Origin: Natrarchaeobaculum sulfurireducens
Lineage (GTDB): Archaea > Halobacteriota > Halobacteria > Halobacteriales > Natrialbaceae
Reading direction: 5' to 3'
NCBI RefSeq assembly: GCF_003430825.1
Contig: NZ_CP024047.1
Location: 3,162,001 to 3,226,000 of the forward strand
Length of the DNA: 64,000 nt
A program made the translations under genes and the position numbers. Shown here piece after piece: positions 37,882 to 46,969 of the stretch. The notes beneath the pieces were generated by a model. That model saw nothing but the letters and a program-made list of their open reading frames with translations. It was not told where the DNA came from and ran no database searches. The first letter of the stretch is position 1, and every line of letters begins with the position of its first letter.

Positions 37882-38952
37882 TCACTCGACCGCACTGGGT
37901 GGTCTCTCGTCAGCAGACTCATGGCGGCTGCGAAGCCGTCGGTAGAGCCCGATCGCCAGCGCCCCGAGACCGAGCAGGGCGATCAACAGGTTGAGCGGGT
38001 CACCGACGATGGGCACCTGGCCGAGGACGACGGCACCGGCCAGGCCGACGACTAACGCGAGCCACGGATTCTCGAGGTCGGCGGACGAGAGGAGCCAGGC
38101 AGCGACGGCGAACCGGCCGTAGACGACGCCGACCCAGATCGCGAACACGAACGCGACCGCCCCGAGCACCGTGATCGGGATGCCGATCACCGTGATCGCG
38201 ATCGCAGCCAGCAGGATCGGGACGCCGACGAGCACTCCCAGGCCCGCGAGCCCGGCCCTGATCGGCATCGTGGCGACGTCGTCAGCGACGGTCCGTGAGA
38301 ATCGCGGGAAGAGCCCGAGCAAGACGGCGCCGAGCAGGAGGTTCATCACGAACGCGTAGACGGCGAAAAGCCAGGATGCAACCGGCTGGAGCGTCGGGGT
38401 GACGTCGACGGGCGACTCCTCGACGATCGTGCCCGCCACGGCCTCCTCGTTGCCCTCGAGCGTGCCGGCGTACCGGAGGTCGCCCTCGAGCTGGGCGCCC
38501 TCGCCGAGCGTGATCGTCTCGGCGGCGAGCCGGACGTCGCCGTCGATGGTCCCGTCCAGGCGGGCCGTCCCAGCGGCTGCATCGAGAGTCCCACCGACCG
38601 AACCGGTCTCGGTGACGACCAGATTGCCACCGGCCGCGGAGACGCTGCCGTCGACCGAGCCGGCGATGTCGACGTTACCAGCCATCGCCTCGAGGTCGCC
38701 GCCGACCTCGCCGCCGTCTTCGACCTCGACGTTCCCCGCAGCGGCGCTGACGTCGCCGGTGACGGTCCCGCGAACGATCACGTTCCCCGCGAGCGCGTCA
38801 ACGTCGTCGACGGTCTCGTCCGCCTCGATGACGATCGTGCCGCCGGTTGCGCCGTCGGACTGGCCCGCTACGGGACCTACGAGCAGTCCGGTCGCAATCA
38901 CGAGAGCTGCCAGTACGACCAGCAGTCGGCCTCGAGTGACTGGTGTAGGCAT
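37882..38952 (-). CDS. Bactofilin-like (polymer-forming) membrane protein
   Basis: Protein of 356 residues. A signal peptide (LLVVLAALVIATGLLVGPVAG) is followed by a right-handed beta-helix of short repeats (VRGTVTGDVSAAAGNVEV, IAGSVDGSVSAAGGNLVV, LDGTIDGDVRLAAETITL), typical of polymer-forming cytoskeletal/bactofilin domains. The second half has about four transmembrane helices and a short basic-acidic tail. The beta-helix would lie outside the cell. It probably has a structural role in the cell envelope; no partner genes adjacent. Confidence 0.85.
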   Translation of the reverse strand: MPTPVTRGRLLVVLAALVIATGLLVGPVAGQSDGATGGTIVIEADETVDDVDALAGNVIVRGTVTGDVSAAAGNVEVEDGGEVGGDLEAMAGNVDIAGSVDGSVSAAGGNLVVTETGSVGGTLDAAAGTARLDGTIDGDVRLAAETITLGEGAQLEGDLRYAGTLEGNEEAVAGTIVEESPVDVTPTLQPVASWLFAVYAFVMNLLLGAVLLGLFPRFSRTVADDVATMPIRAGLAGLGVLVGVPILLAAIAITVIGIPITVLGAVAFVFAIWVGVVYGRFAVAAWLLSSADLENPWLALVVGLAGAVVLGQVPIVGDPLNLLIALLGLGALAIGLYRRLRSRHESADERPPSAVE

Positions 38953-39057
38953 AGGATCGGTACACCGATCTCGACTGTAAAAGCGTGGTGTCGATCGGGT
39001 AACACGAGAGTGCGGACAGAGGGGACGCTATCGCTGCCGAGGATTGCCGACGCGTGA

Positions 39058-40188
39058 TCACTCGAGTCGAGCCAGCACGGCGTCTTTCTCGTAGGAAAGC
39101 GAGAGCGATCTCGAGCGGCCGCGACCGTCGACCTCGGCGTAGTCGGCGTCGATCAGGCCGAGCTGGTCGAGTTTGTTGACGAGCTCCGAATAGCGGGTGT
39201 AACCGAGGTCGGTCTCTTCGTGAAACGCCTCGTAGACGTCGCCGGCCTGTTCGCCGTCGTTGTGGGCGATAACGGCGAGCAACGTTCGCTCGGTGTCGGT
39301 CAGGCCCGACAGCGACCGTGAGAGATTGATGTACTTCGACTTCTCGTAGGCGGACTCGACGTCTTCGCGCTCGACGGTACGACTGGCACGCATCTCGGCG
39401 TTCAACCCGGCCCGACGGAGGAGATCGATCCCCACCCGGAGGTCGCCGCTGTCGGCCGTGAGGGTGGCGACGTACTCGAGGGTCTCGAGCGAGATGACGC
39501 CGTCGTGAAAGCCGCGTGCGACGCGTTCGTCGAGGATGTCGACGATCTCGGGCTGGTCGTAGACGGGGAAGTAGACGTCTTCGGGGCGGAAGACGCTCTG
39601 GACGCGCGAGTCGAGTTCGTCGATCACGTTGAGAGCGGGATCGGACGAGACGACGATAACGCCGATCTTCGCCCCGGGATACTCCTCGTGGGCGCGCAAC
39701 AGCGAGTAGAGCGTATCGCTCGCTTCGTTCTCATAGAAGAGGTAGTTGACGTCGTCGAGGGCGACGACGAGCACCTTGTCCTCCTCGACGAGCTTTTCGG
39801 CTATCTGTCCGAACAGTTTCTTGAACGAGATTCCCGACGACGGTGGCTCGTAGTCGAACGTCCCCTCGAAGAGTCGCGAGAACACGGAGTAACGCGTGGC
39901 GTTCACCTGGCAGTTGACGCGGATGGTCCGGACGTCGCTCGTCTGCGCACCGACTTCGTCGAACAGTTTCTGGATCCCGGTCGTCTTGCCAGTCCCCGGC
40001 GGTCCTCGGACCATGACGTTCAGCGGACGTGATCCGCGCACCGCTGGGCGTAACGCATAACTCAGGCTCTCCATCTGGCCCGCACGGTGACTGAACGTCT
40101 CGGGAACGTAGTCGATCTCGAAGACGTGTTCGTTCCGGAACACGGACTCATCCCACGACAACATTCCCCCGTCGGGATCGTCTCCCAT
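39058..40188 (-). CDS. Orc1/Cdc6-family replication initiator-like AAA+ protein
   Basis: AAA+ ATPase of 376 residues with Walker A GPPGTGKTTG, a Walker B variant VVALDDVNYLF, sensor 1 VIVVSSDP, sensor 2 GDLRVGIDLLRRAG and a C-terminal winged helix (YTRYSELVNKLDQLGLID). Haloarchaea carry many paralogues; only some bind an adjacent origin. I see no cluster of ORB repeats in the neighbouring intergenic DNA, so an origin here is not supported. The start is the ATG at 40188 (MGDDPDGG); a longer in-frame form is unlikely. Confidence 0.93.
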   Translation of the reverse strand: MGDDPDGGMLSWDESVFRNEHVFEIDYVPETFSHRAGQMESLSYALRPAVRGSRPLNVMVRGPPGTGKTTGIQKLFDEVGAQTSDVRTIRVNCQVNATRYSVFSRLFEGTFDYEPPSSGISFKKLFGQIAEKLVEEDKVLVVALDDVNYLFYENEASDTLYSLLRAHEEYPGAKIGVIVVSSDPALNVIDELDSRVQSVFRPEDVYFPVYDQPEIVDILDERVARGFHDGVISLETLEYVATLTADSGDLRVGIDLLRRAGLNAEMRASRTVEREDVESAYEKSKYINLSRSLSGLTDTERTLLAVIAHNDGEQAGDVYEAFHEETDLGYTRYSELVNKLDQLGLIDADYAEVDGRGRSRSLSLSYEKDAVLARLE

Positions 40189-40315
40189 CACTTTCACCAC
40201 GCTGTCGAAGCTACTTAGTTGTTCGCTGTCTGTGAAATTGGACCGGCGAGAAACGCGAAAAACGGCACTCGGTCGGTCGATCTCGAGCGCCGCCACGGTC
40301 GTTCGACGGACCCGC

Positions 40316-40483
40316 TCACGCGAGTTCGACGCGTTCCATCCACCGCTCGAGGTCTGCCGGATCAATCCGGCCGCCGTGGGTCATCCGAACGTGCGCTCGC
40401 ACCAGTCGTTTCACCGCCTCGGCGCTGCTCGAGCACACCTGAAACCGGCAGTTTCCCCGTCGCCACGCGAATTGGTATGACAT
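40316..40483 (-). CDS. DUF1059 small metal-binding protein
   Basis: A 55-residue protein, MSYQFAWRRGN followed by CRFQVCSSSAEAVKRL and HVRMTHGG. The order C-x4-C then H-x4-H matches the DUF1059 predicted small metal-binding family, common in haloarchaea and bacteria. Function unknown. Confidence 0.8.
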   Translation of the reverse strand: MSYQFAWRRGNCRFQVCSSSAEAVKRLVRAHVRMTHGGRIDPADLERWMERVELA

Positions 40484-40631
40484 ACGGAGACATTTGTCTG
40501 TGAACGAGTAGCCGTTCGACTTGCCGATGCAAGTGCCGTCGACGGATCGCCGTGTGGTGATTCCGACGGCTCCGCAAAAATTTGTTAACATCACCAGTTG
40601 CTTTATCAATAGAGAGTGAGTGTGATTCGCC

Positions 40632-40943
40632 ATGGGAACGATCGACGCCAGCGACCTCCTGCCCGCCGACCGGCTCCAAGCGGCTGCTCTCGAGGGCGAC
40701 ATCACACAGTTACACCGCGGCGACCCGCACGCGAGCGTCGGAGACACCTTCGAGATCGAGGGAACGACGTTCGAGATCGTCGAGGTCTCGGAACGACGGC
40801 TCGGCGACCTCACCGATGAGGACGCCCGCGCGGAGGGGTCGTCGGATCTCGAGGCGTACAAACGACGGATCGAACGCACACACGGGACGACGTGGGACGA
40901 CGAGAACACTGCCTATCGCCACCGGTTCGAGCCGATCGACTGA
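40632..40943 (+). CDS. ASCH-domain protein
   Basis: Protein of 103 residues with a beta-barrel ASCH/PUA-like fold signature: VGDTFEIEGTTFEIVEVSERRLGDL, then AYKRRIERTHGTTWDD and YRHRFEPI at the end. ASCH domains bind RNA and some cleave acetylated cytidine; the activity here is unknown. A TATA-like TTTATCAATA lies about 30 bases upstream of the ATG. It is convergent with the MutS-type gene. Confidence 0.85.
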   Translation: MGTIDASDLLPADRLQAAALEGDITQLHRGDPHASVGDTFEIEGTTFEIVEVSERRLGDLTDEDARAEGSSDLEAYKRRIERTHGTTWDDENTAYRHRFEPID

Positions 40944-40980
40944 TCGAGCCCACAACGGAAACCGGTTCGTGCTAGCCCGC

Positions 40981-43050
40981 TCAGTCGAACTTCTCGAGCA
41001 GCCGGTCGTAGAACTGCGGTTCCGACACACTCACAGCGTCGCCGCCGTTGGCTCGCATCGCGTCGTCGGCTTCGGTGGCGAGTTTCTCGACGATCAGCTC
41101 CGGCGTCGAACGCGCGAGATGGTCTTTGACCGGCGAGCGGTTGACCTCGAGTTCGCCGTCGACCAGTCCCACGGCTTCGATACCGTCGATCGTCACGTCG
41201 AAGGCAGCCATCTCGCGGATCTCACCGGCGAGGTGGGAGACGAAGACGGCCGTCGCGCCGTTGTCATCGAGCGCCTCGAGAATTCCTGCGATGATCTTCG
41301 CGCTCGCGCCGGGTTCGGTGATGCTCTCGAGTTCGTCGACGAGCACGAGCGAGCCCTCACCGCCCTGAGCGAGGTCGGCGAACTCCCGCACCGTCGACTC
41401 GAACGCGCCCGCATCGAGGGTGCCCTGGGTCTTGGCGTGGTAGTGGAGGTCGTCGAACCGGCGGAGTCGGGCGCGCTCGGCGGGGACCGGCAGCCCCATG
41501 TGGGCGAGCACGACGACGCTCGCGACGAGGTCGAGCATCGAGGTCTTCCCGCCGCTGTTGACTCCCGACAGCAAGGCGACGCCCGAGACCTCGTAGTCGA
41601 CGGGGTCGATCGCCTCGAGCGGTTCGTCGAGCAGCGGCGACCGACCGGCGTCGATCCGAAAGCCGACATCACCACCATCGGCTTCCTCGGCAGCATCTCC
41701 ATCCACTCCCTCGTCGGTCCAGACGAACTCGGGCATCGTACAGCCGTAGTCGTCGGCAAATCGGGCGATCGCGAGTTCGACGTCGAGCTCGAGGGCGTCG
41801 CGAACGAGCGTTCGCGCGGCCTCGCGCTGGTCGGATAGGTCGGCCGCGAGTTCGCGCTTGAGCCGTCCCGCGCGCCGTTCTTTGGCCGCCGTTAGCTCCT
41901 CGCGAAGTCGGGAGACGGCGTCGTCATCGCGTTCGACCGGGAACGTCGGCTCGTCGCTGAAGACCCGGCGAGCGATCTCGGCCTCACCCGTATCGAGCGC
42001 CAGCGCCTCGAGTAGGTGTTCGCGAGCGGCCTCGACGGCCGCGGCGTACTCGTCGGCCAGTTCCCGCGACAGCAGCGAGTCGACGCCAGCACCACGTTCG
42101 ACTAGCGAGAGGAGGTCTGCACCCTCGATCGTCACGTCCTCCTCGCGGATCGCCTCCCGGAGCTGATCGTTCGCGACGCTCTCGGCCGTCCCGACGGCGG
42201 CGTCGAGGTCGTCGACGGCCACCGTCAGCCGATCGAGTTCGTCATCGCCAGCAACCGTACCGTCGGCTTCGAGTCGTGAGAGCCCCGCCTCGAGCGCCGC
42301 GAGATCGCAGTCGGGCTCGAGGTCGCCGACGCGATGGACCTCGATCGCGGCGACGATCGGCTCTCGATTGCGCGCGAAGAACGCGAGCGGACGTTCGGGA
42401 ACCACCTCAGCCGGGTTTTCGAGCGCGTCGGGTTCGACCTGGACGTCGCCGTCGATCGCGACGCCCGCGAACGACTCGTCGAGGGCGATGACGGTCGAGT
42501 ACCCCCTGGCGAGTTCGGCCAGTCCCTGGGCGTCCTCGACGATCTCGACGGAGAGCTCCGGAATCGCCTCGCGTGCCTCGGTGTAGCGTTCCGCGTCCGT
42601 CGTCGCCAGACAGCGCTCACGAACCCGGACGTCGCCGGGTTCTGAGAGCGGGGACACGGCCTCGAGCGCCTCGAGGACGGCCGGGTCGGGCTCTCGCTCG
42701 ACCGCTTCGCGGGCGAACGCTCGAACGTCCTCGATCCGCGAGCGGCTGGGGCTCGGGTAGATGGTCTCGAGGCGCTGGGCGGCGTAATCGGTGACCGTCC
42801 GCGCTTGTAACAACGCTAGAACGGCGCGGTAGACTTCACGTGCGCGGTCGGTCGCGAGGAAGCCGCCCGGATCGTCGTGTTCTACCCGGATCGCCCCGCG
42901 GGCGATCCGTGCGGCCCGTCCCTGCGAGACGCCCGGCGCTCGAGCGAGTGCAGCGACGTCGCCCGCCCGAAGCGCACGCTCGGGGTCGTCGAGTTCGGCT
43001 AGCGCCCGGGCAGTCTTCGTGCCGACGCCCGGAATCGACTCGAGGTCCAT
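40981..43050 (-). CDS. MutS-type ATPase with N-terminal helix-hairpin-helix
   Basis: Protein of 689 residues. N-terminal HhH (SIPGVGTKTARALAEL), a long helical core, Walker A LSGVNSGGKTSML, Walker B GSLVLVDELESITEPG and the switch FVSHLAGEI place the C-terminus in the MutS/Smc-like ABC class. No MutS mismatch-recognition domain I and no Smr domain are visible, so it is not canonical MutS1 or MutS2. Haloarchaea commonly carry this separate MutS-like family; its role (recombination, repair) is unresolved. I start at the ATG at 43050. Confidence 0.88.
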   Translation of the reverse strand: MDLESIPGVGTKTARALAELDDPERALRAGDVAALARAPGVSQGRAARIARGAIRVEHDDPGGFLATDRAREVYRAVLALLQARTVTDYAAQRLETIYPSPSRSRIEDVRAFAREAVEREPDPAVLEALEAVSPLSEPGDVRVRERCLATTDAERYTEAREAIPELSVEIVEDAQGLAELARGYSTVIALDESFAGVAIDGDVQVEPDALENPAEVVPERPLAFFARNREPIVAAIEVHRVGDLEPDCDLAALEAGLSRLEADGTVAGDDELDRLTVAVDDLDAAVGTAESVANDQLREAIREEDVTIEGADLLSLVERGAGVDSLLSRELADEYAAAVEAAREHLLEALALDTGEAEIARRVFSDEPTFPVERDDDAVSRLREELTAAKERRAGRLKRELAADLSDQREAARTLVRDALELDVELAIARFADDYGCTMPEFVWTDEGVDGDAAEEADGGDVGFRIDAGRSPLLDEPLEAIDPVDYEVSGVALLSGVNSGGKTSMLDLVASVVVLAHMGLPVPAERARLRRFDDLHYHAKTQGTLDAGAFESTVREFADLAQGGEGSLVLVDELESITEPGASAKIIAGILEALDDNGATAVFVSHLAGEIREMAAFDVTIDGIEAVGLVDGELEVNRSPVKDHLARSTPELIVEKLATEADDAMRANGGDAVSVSEPQFYDRLLEKFD

Positions 43051-43227
43051 GCTTCTCGAGCGGCGAAACAAACCGGAGCGAGAAAAAGCTCCCGCCCATC
43101 GCTCGAAGAGCGTGTGACCTCGTCACACATTGCAGTCGCTCAAGTCGACAATCGGCGGGCGACGAACGCCGCTGAGCCGAGCGTGGGTCGGGCTGTGTCG
43201 AGAGGGAAGCGGATCTCGCGGTCGTCG

Positions 43228-43995
43228 TTAGACTGGGTCAGTTGGACGCGAACAGCGGAGACAGAGCGTCCGGTTGCCCACCCAGTTTACGTCGGTCGAA
43301 TCACAGGCTGGACACCGGTGGTGGGTGGTCGCATACTCGGTCGTGCCACGTGGAGCCGCGAGGTATCCGTCCGCGACGAGTCGCTCGACGAGCCCTGGGA
43401 ACCGGCGTTTCTTGTATCTGGCTCGAGCCGCGAGGAACTGACCGGCGGCCGTCGGGTCTCGCCCGTGGAGGTCCTCCCAGTCGATCGCGACCTCGCCGTT
43501 AGCGAGGCTGCGTGCGACCTGCTTTATCGGGGCGGCTGCCGCCAGAAACAGCGGCGTCGAACTCAACTGGGCCGGGTCGTCGACCGCCTGGCTGGCTTCC
43601 TCGTATGCGTCGGCCGCATCGTCGTAGATCGCCGAGCCACCGGAGAGCCCACCCGCAACGTGACAGTCCGCTCGTAGCTCCTCGAAACACGCAGCCTGTG
43701 CCGGATTCTGCGCCCGATTCGCGAGATCGCCCGAAACGGAAGCGGCCTCGGTAGCCCTGAACCGTGCTGGCCTCGAGTCGTCGGCGACCCGATAACACAG
43801 CGTCGCGATCAGGAGGTACTGAACGCCGGTCCCGACCCAGCCGCGGTCGTCTATCTCGAACGGCTCGACGCCGGGTCGTGGATCGGCGAGAACGGCCCAT
43901 CCCGCTCGCGTGTACTCGTCGCCAGCGTTGGTATAGGAACGCCGGGAGAGCGCCTCGATCGCCTCGTCTCGGTGTCCGCGGTCCTGCGTAGACAT
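43228..43995 (-). CDS. Haloarchaeal hypothetical protein with C-terminal zinc finger
   Basis: Protein of 255 residues, mostly helical. The N-terminal part (EALSRRSYTNAGDEYTRAGW) resembles TPR/HEAT-like packing. The C-terminus is a zinc ribbon, HHRCPACDSTDVNWVGNR followed by CLRC. No enzymatic motif is visible; a regulatory or adaptor role is possible but unsupported. It starts at the ATG at 43995. Confidence 0.75.
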   Translation of the reverse strand: MSTQDRGHRDEAIEALSRRSYTNAGDEYTRAGWAVLADPRPGVEPFEIDDRGWVGTGVQYLLIATLCYRVADDSRPARFRATEAASVSGDLANRAQNPAQAACFEELRADCHVAGGLSGGSAIYDDAADAYEEASQAVDDPAQLSSTPLFLAAAAPIKQVARSLANGEVAIDWEDLHGRDPTAAGQFLAARARYKKRRFPGLVERLVADGYLAAPRGTTEYATTHHRCPACDSTDVNWVGNRTLCLRCSRPTDPV

Positions 43996-44054
43996 ACGAT
44001 ACGTACGGCGGAGGGGACGACAAGCGTTCGGCCTACACGCGCTCGAGCGGTGAG

Positions 44055-44258
44055 CTATCCGCTCTCGGGATCGCGGTTCGCGAGCACGACGGTGAGAGCA
44101 CCGCCGCCGAGGAGCCAGCAAATGCCCAACCCGAGCAAGACGACGTTTGCGGTGACCGCACCGGTCGCGGCGACGGTCACTCCGAACAGGACGATCGCAC
44201 AAAGCATCAGTTGATAGAATCGTTCCTGCTCGGCGAACCAGCGGACGTACGCTTCCAT
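44055..44258 (-). CDS. Small two-helix membrane protein
   Basis: Protein of 67 residues, MEAYVRWFAEQERFYQLML then VLFGVTVAATGAVTANVVLL and LLGGGALTVVLANRD. It has two transmembrane segments and no other features. Function unknown. Confidence 0.65.
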   Translation of the reverse strand: MEAYVRWFAEQERFYQLMLCAIVLFGVTVAATGAVTANVVLLGLGICWLLGGGALTVVLANRDPESG

Positions 44259-44329
44259 GTCGAGTGATAGGTCACCACGGGGTAACGAGCGTATCGATAG
44301 AGCGGGGGCGGGTCGGTTCCGTGCCAGAT

Positions 44330-44415
44330 CTATCGTAGCCACTGCACGTCAGTGCGCGCCTGATCGCCAGACGGATCGGCGATCAGTGTCCACATCGGTG
44401 CAGGTGTTGGTATAG
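44330..44415. repeat. 86-bp dispersed hairpin repeat, copy 2
   Basis: Inverted relative to copy 1 at 7457-7542, the same 86-base length, with about a dozen differences concentrated at the ends. The core GCCACTGCACGTCAGTGCG and CGCCAGACGGATCGGCGAT are almost unchanged, which suggests selection on, or recent spread of, the core hairpins. It lies between the divergent small-membrane-protein genes. Confidence 0.75.
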
Positions 44416-44452
44416 CGGTATCGGTATCACCTCGGCTCGACAATGACCAGGT

Positions 44453-44674
44453 ATGGGACTGAAACGACTGCTCGGCTCGAGGGCGACCCGTTCACTGACG
44501 GTTCTTTCGGTGTGCAAAGCGGCGAAGCGGGCGTTCGACCGTGGGAGTCGAGCGCGTGCCGTATTGTTGCTCGGCCTCGCCGTCCTCGCCTGGAAGTGGG
44601 CGATACTCGGCCTGGTGGCACAGGGCGTCCTCACGATGTTGCGCGCGAGGAAACCCGGTTCGGGCTCGACGTAG
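44453..44674 (+). CDS. Small single-helix membrane protein
   Basis: Protein of 73 residues with a basic N-terminus and one or two hydrophobic segments (AVLLLGLAVLAWKWAILGLV). Composition and start look like a genuine haloarchaeal small protein, but no homologue is recognised. Confidence 0.55.
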   Translation: MGLKRLLGSRATRSLTVLSVCKAAKRAFDRGSRARAVLLLGLAVLAWKWAILGLVAQGVLTMLRARKPGSGST

Positions 44675-44790
44675 CGACGCACAGTCGGTCACGGTGAGCC
44701 GACCGGGAGGTCGTGATCGAGCGGCGCTGAACGCCGCTGAATTCGCCCCATCCAGCAGCGTTTTTCACTATCAGGACGAACGAAGAGTCG

Positions 44791-45438
44791 ATGTCCGAGC
44801 CGACCCTGGTCGTCGTCCGAAACGAGGTCGATCCCGACTGTACGTTCCACTGTGATGCCATCAGCGACGCCCTCCCCGACGCTCGCACGGTAGCGTACCC
44901 AGACGGAGACCGACCCGACCTCGAGGCCGTCGACGGAGTCGTCCTCTCGGGGTCGACCGCGGGCGTCTACGAGGCCGACGACCGACCCTGGATCGTCGAG
45001 CAGCAGGCACTCGTCGACGAGCTACTCGAGCGCGAGATTCCGACGCTCGGGATCTGTTTCGGCCACCAGCTCGTCAACGCGGCCCTCGGCGGAACCGTCG
45101 AGCCCGCGGAGGAGACCTGTCGGCCGGTCCGCGTCGATATCGCTGATGATCCCCTCTTTCGCGGCCTCGAGCCCGTCGTCCCCGTCGTCCACGGCGACGT
45201 GGTGACCGAGGTGGGCGACGGCCTCGAAGTGCTCGCTAGCGCCGACTACTACCATGCTTTCGCCACCCGTCACCGCGAGGCCCCGCTGTGGACCGTCCAG
45301 TTCCACCCCGAGTTGACGGCCGCCCACCGGGACCGGCTCGCAGCCGATTTCGACTGGACCGAAGCCGACTACGGCTTCGACGACGTCAACGCCCGGCGCG
45401 TCCTCGAGAACTTCGTCTCGATCGTCGCCGACTGCTGA
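44791..45438 (+). CDS. Class I glutamine amidotransferase
   Basis: GATase of 215 residues. The nucleophilic cysteine lies in LGICFGHQL, the oxyanion strand in VVLSGSTAGVYE, and the catalytic His-Glu pair in TVQFHPE. It is close to GMP-synthase-type or stand-alone GATases. There is no partner synthetase adjacent, so the amide acceptor is unknown. Confidence 0.92.
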   Translation: MSEPTLVVVRNEVDPDCTFHCDAISDALPDARTVAYPDGDRPDLEAVDGVVLSGSTAGVYEADDRPWIVEQQALVDELLEREIPTLGICFGHQLVNAALGGTVEPAEETCRPVRVDIADDPLFRGLEPVVPVVHGDVVTEVGDGLEVLASADYYHAFATRHREAPLWTVQFHPELTAAHRDRLAADFDWTEADYGFDDVNARRVLENFVSIVADC

Positions 45439-45618
45439 TGGGGGGTCGAGGGAGTGGCGTGGCTCCCGGACGTTCGGTACAGCGCCTCGACAGTAGCAGC
45501 CGAGATCGGCCACCCAATTACGTGTGACTCGACCTGTATTCTCACGATACCGCGGGTAATCAGCGCTTACACGCCGGCTACTCGACCGGTCGGGGCGGCG
45601 AGCACTGGAGCCCACGAA

Positions 45619-46398
45619 TTACTCGTCGACGACCTCGGCGGGAGCACCCACGCGGAGCGTCGAGCCTCGGTCTGCCTCACGAACCTGCGCGATGAGCATC
45701 AGCGTATAGTAGTGGTCGAACGCGTCCTCGTCGGCGAAAGCGGGGAACGTCTCCCGACGTTTCTCGAGAAACCGCTCGCGGAACTCGGGGAGCGCCTCGC
45801 CGGTGTCGGGGTCGCGTCCGGGGACGACACACCGAGCGCAGGGTGTGACGCCCTCGAGCGTGACGTCGCCGACCGTGAACGACGGGGCGTCAGCGCCGAC
45901 GAATCGATCCTCCCAGAACGCCGGAACGCCCGAGATTTCGAGGTTCGCCCGGAGTCGACGCCGGACACTTTCGACGGTCAGTTCGTCGAACCAAGACGCG
46001 ACGGCCTCGAGCGTCGCGGTGCTGATCACCGACGGCCCCATCTCGGGTCGGTCGACGAAGCCGGTCGACCGATCTCGCTCGATCGTGAGGTCGATCTCGA
46101 GTGTGTCGCCAAACAGGGTTGCGGCGCGCTCGCGTTCACGAGCGTCCACGAGATCGAATCGCCGGTGCTCGCCGTCGGGTCCGGTGACGGTCAGTTCCGA
46201 CGTCTGTGGGTCGAAATCAGTGTCGAACGCGTGTATCTCGGCGGTTCGTTTCGCGGTGACGGCCTCACCGTCGGCGTCACGCAGGACGAACTCCCGGTCG
46301 CGTTCGAGCGTTCCACCGTCGAGGACCTGTGCCGCTTCGAGGTCGACCCCGTTGAGACTCTTGACGGGGTAGACGCGAAGACGCTCGAGTCGAGCCAT
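45619..46398 (-). CDS. MOSC-domain protein (YcbX-like)
   Basis: Protein of 259 residues with the N-terminal MOSC beta-barrel (LERLRVYPVKSLNGVDLEAA) and a C-terminal MOSC domain (DRSTGFVDRP, EGVTPCARCVVPGRDPDTG, with the Cys expected to bind molybdenum or sulfur). YcbX-type proteins reduce N-hydroxylated bases or act in molybdenum-cofactor chemistry; the specific role here is inferred. A DsbB-like gene lies just upstream. Confidence 0.92.
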   Translation of the reverse strand: MARLERLRVYPVKSLNGVDLEAAQVLDGGTLERDREFVLRDADGEAVTAKRTAEIHAFDTDFDPQTSELTVTGPDGEHRRFDLVDARERERAATLFGDTLEIDLTIERDRSTGFVDRPEMGPSVISTATLEAVASWFDELTVESVRRRLRANLEISGVPAFWEDRFVGADAPSFTVGDVTLEGVTPCARCVVPGRDPDTGEALPEFRERFLEKRRETFPAFADEDAFDHYYTLMLIAQVREADRGSTLRVGAPAEVVDE

Positions 46399-46479
46399 GG
46401 GGACACTGGGGTTGGGAGTTACCTATACGTACTCGTTCGTTATCGGGGACTCCGACGGTACGGAGGGTGCTGGCGGCGG

Positions 46480-46890
46480 TCAGGGAGTCCGGCGCTCGAA
46501 GAGCGTAAGCGCGAGCAGTCCGGCGGTAATGAGGGTAAACGCCAGCAAAGACAGCCGTGGGATCGTCAGGAAGCCAAGGCCCTGCCAGTAGATCGCGCCA
46601 CAGCCAGCGCCGACGCCGCAGGTCACGCCCGACGAGCCGGTGGCCTGGATCACGACGTGGTAGCCAGCGAGGACGAGGCCGAGCCCCGACAGTGGGAGCC
46701 CGGTCTTCCAGACACCCGGACGGTCCTCGAGCGCGCCGACGACGAGGACGACCACGAGCGGGTACATCAGGATGCGTTGGTACCAGCACAGCTCACAGGG
46801 CGGAAAGCGCATGATCTCGCTGAAATAGAGGCTCCCAGCGGTCGCGACCGCGGCGACGAGCGCACAACCGACGAGGAGACGACGTCGCAT
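46480..46890 (-). CDS. DsbB-like disulfide oxidoreductase
   Basis: Membrane protein of 136 residues with four helices, the first-pair motif FPPCELCWYQRILM and a second cysteine pair (TCGVGAGCG), as in DsbB/VKOR-like enzymes that re-oxidise thiol partners using quinone. The start is the ATG at 46890. It lies next to a MOSC protein and a glycosyltransferase without obvious functional coupling. Confidence 0.9.
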   Translation of the reverse strand: MRRRLLVGCALVAAVATAGSLYFSEIMRFPPCELCWYQRILMYPLVVVLVVGALEDRPGVWKTGLPLSGLGLVLAGYHVVIQATGSSGVTCGVGAGCGAIYWQGLGFLTIPRLSLLAFTLITAGLLALTLFERRTP

Positions 46891-46969
46891 ACATCCACCT
46901 CCGCAGGAAGCACGGTTCAATTATTCGGTGGCTCCCACTGCTGGGGTCGACCACGACTCGCCGACGGAC

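Noticed and set aside
40189-40315. Replication origin beside orc1/cdc6
   Set aside because: No cluster of ORB-type repeats or long A+T-rich unwinding region is visible in the 127-base gap.
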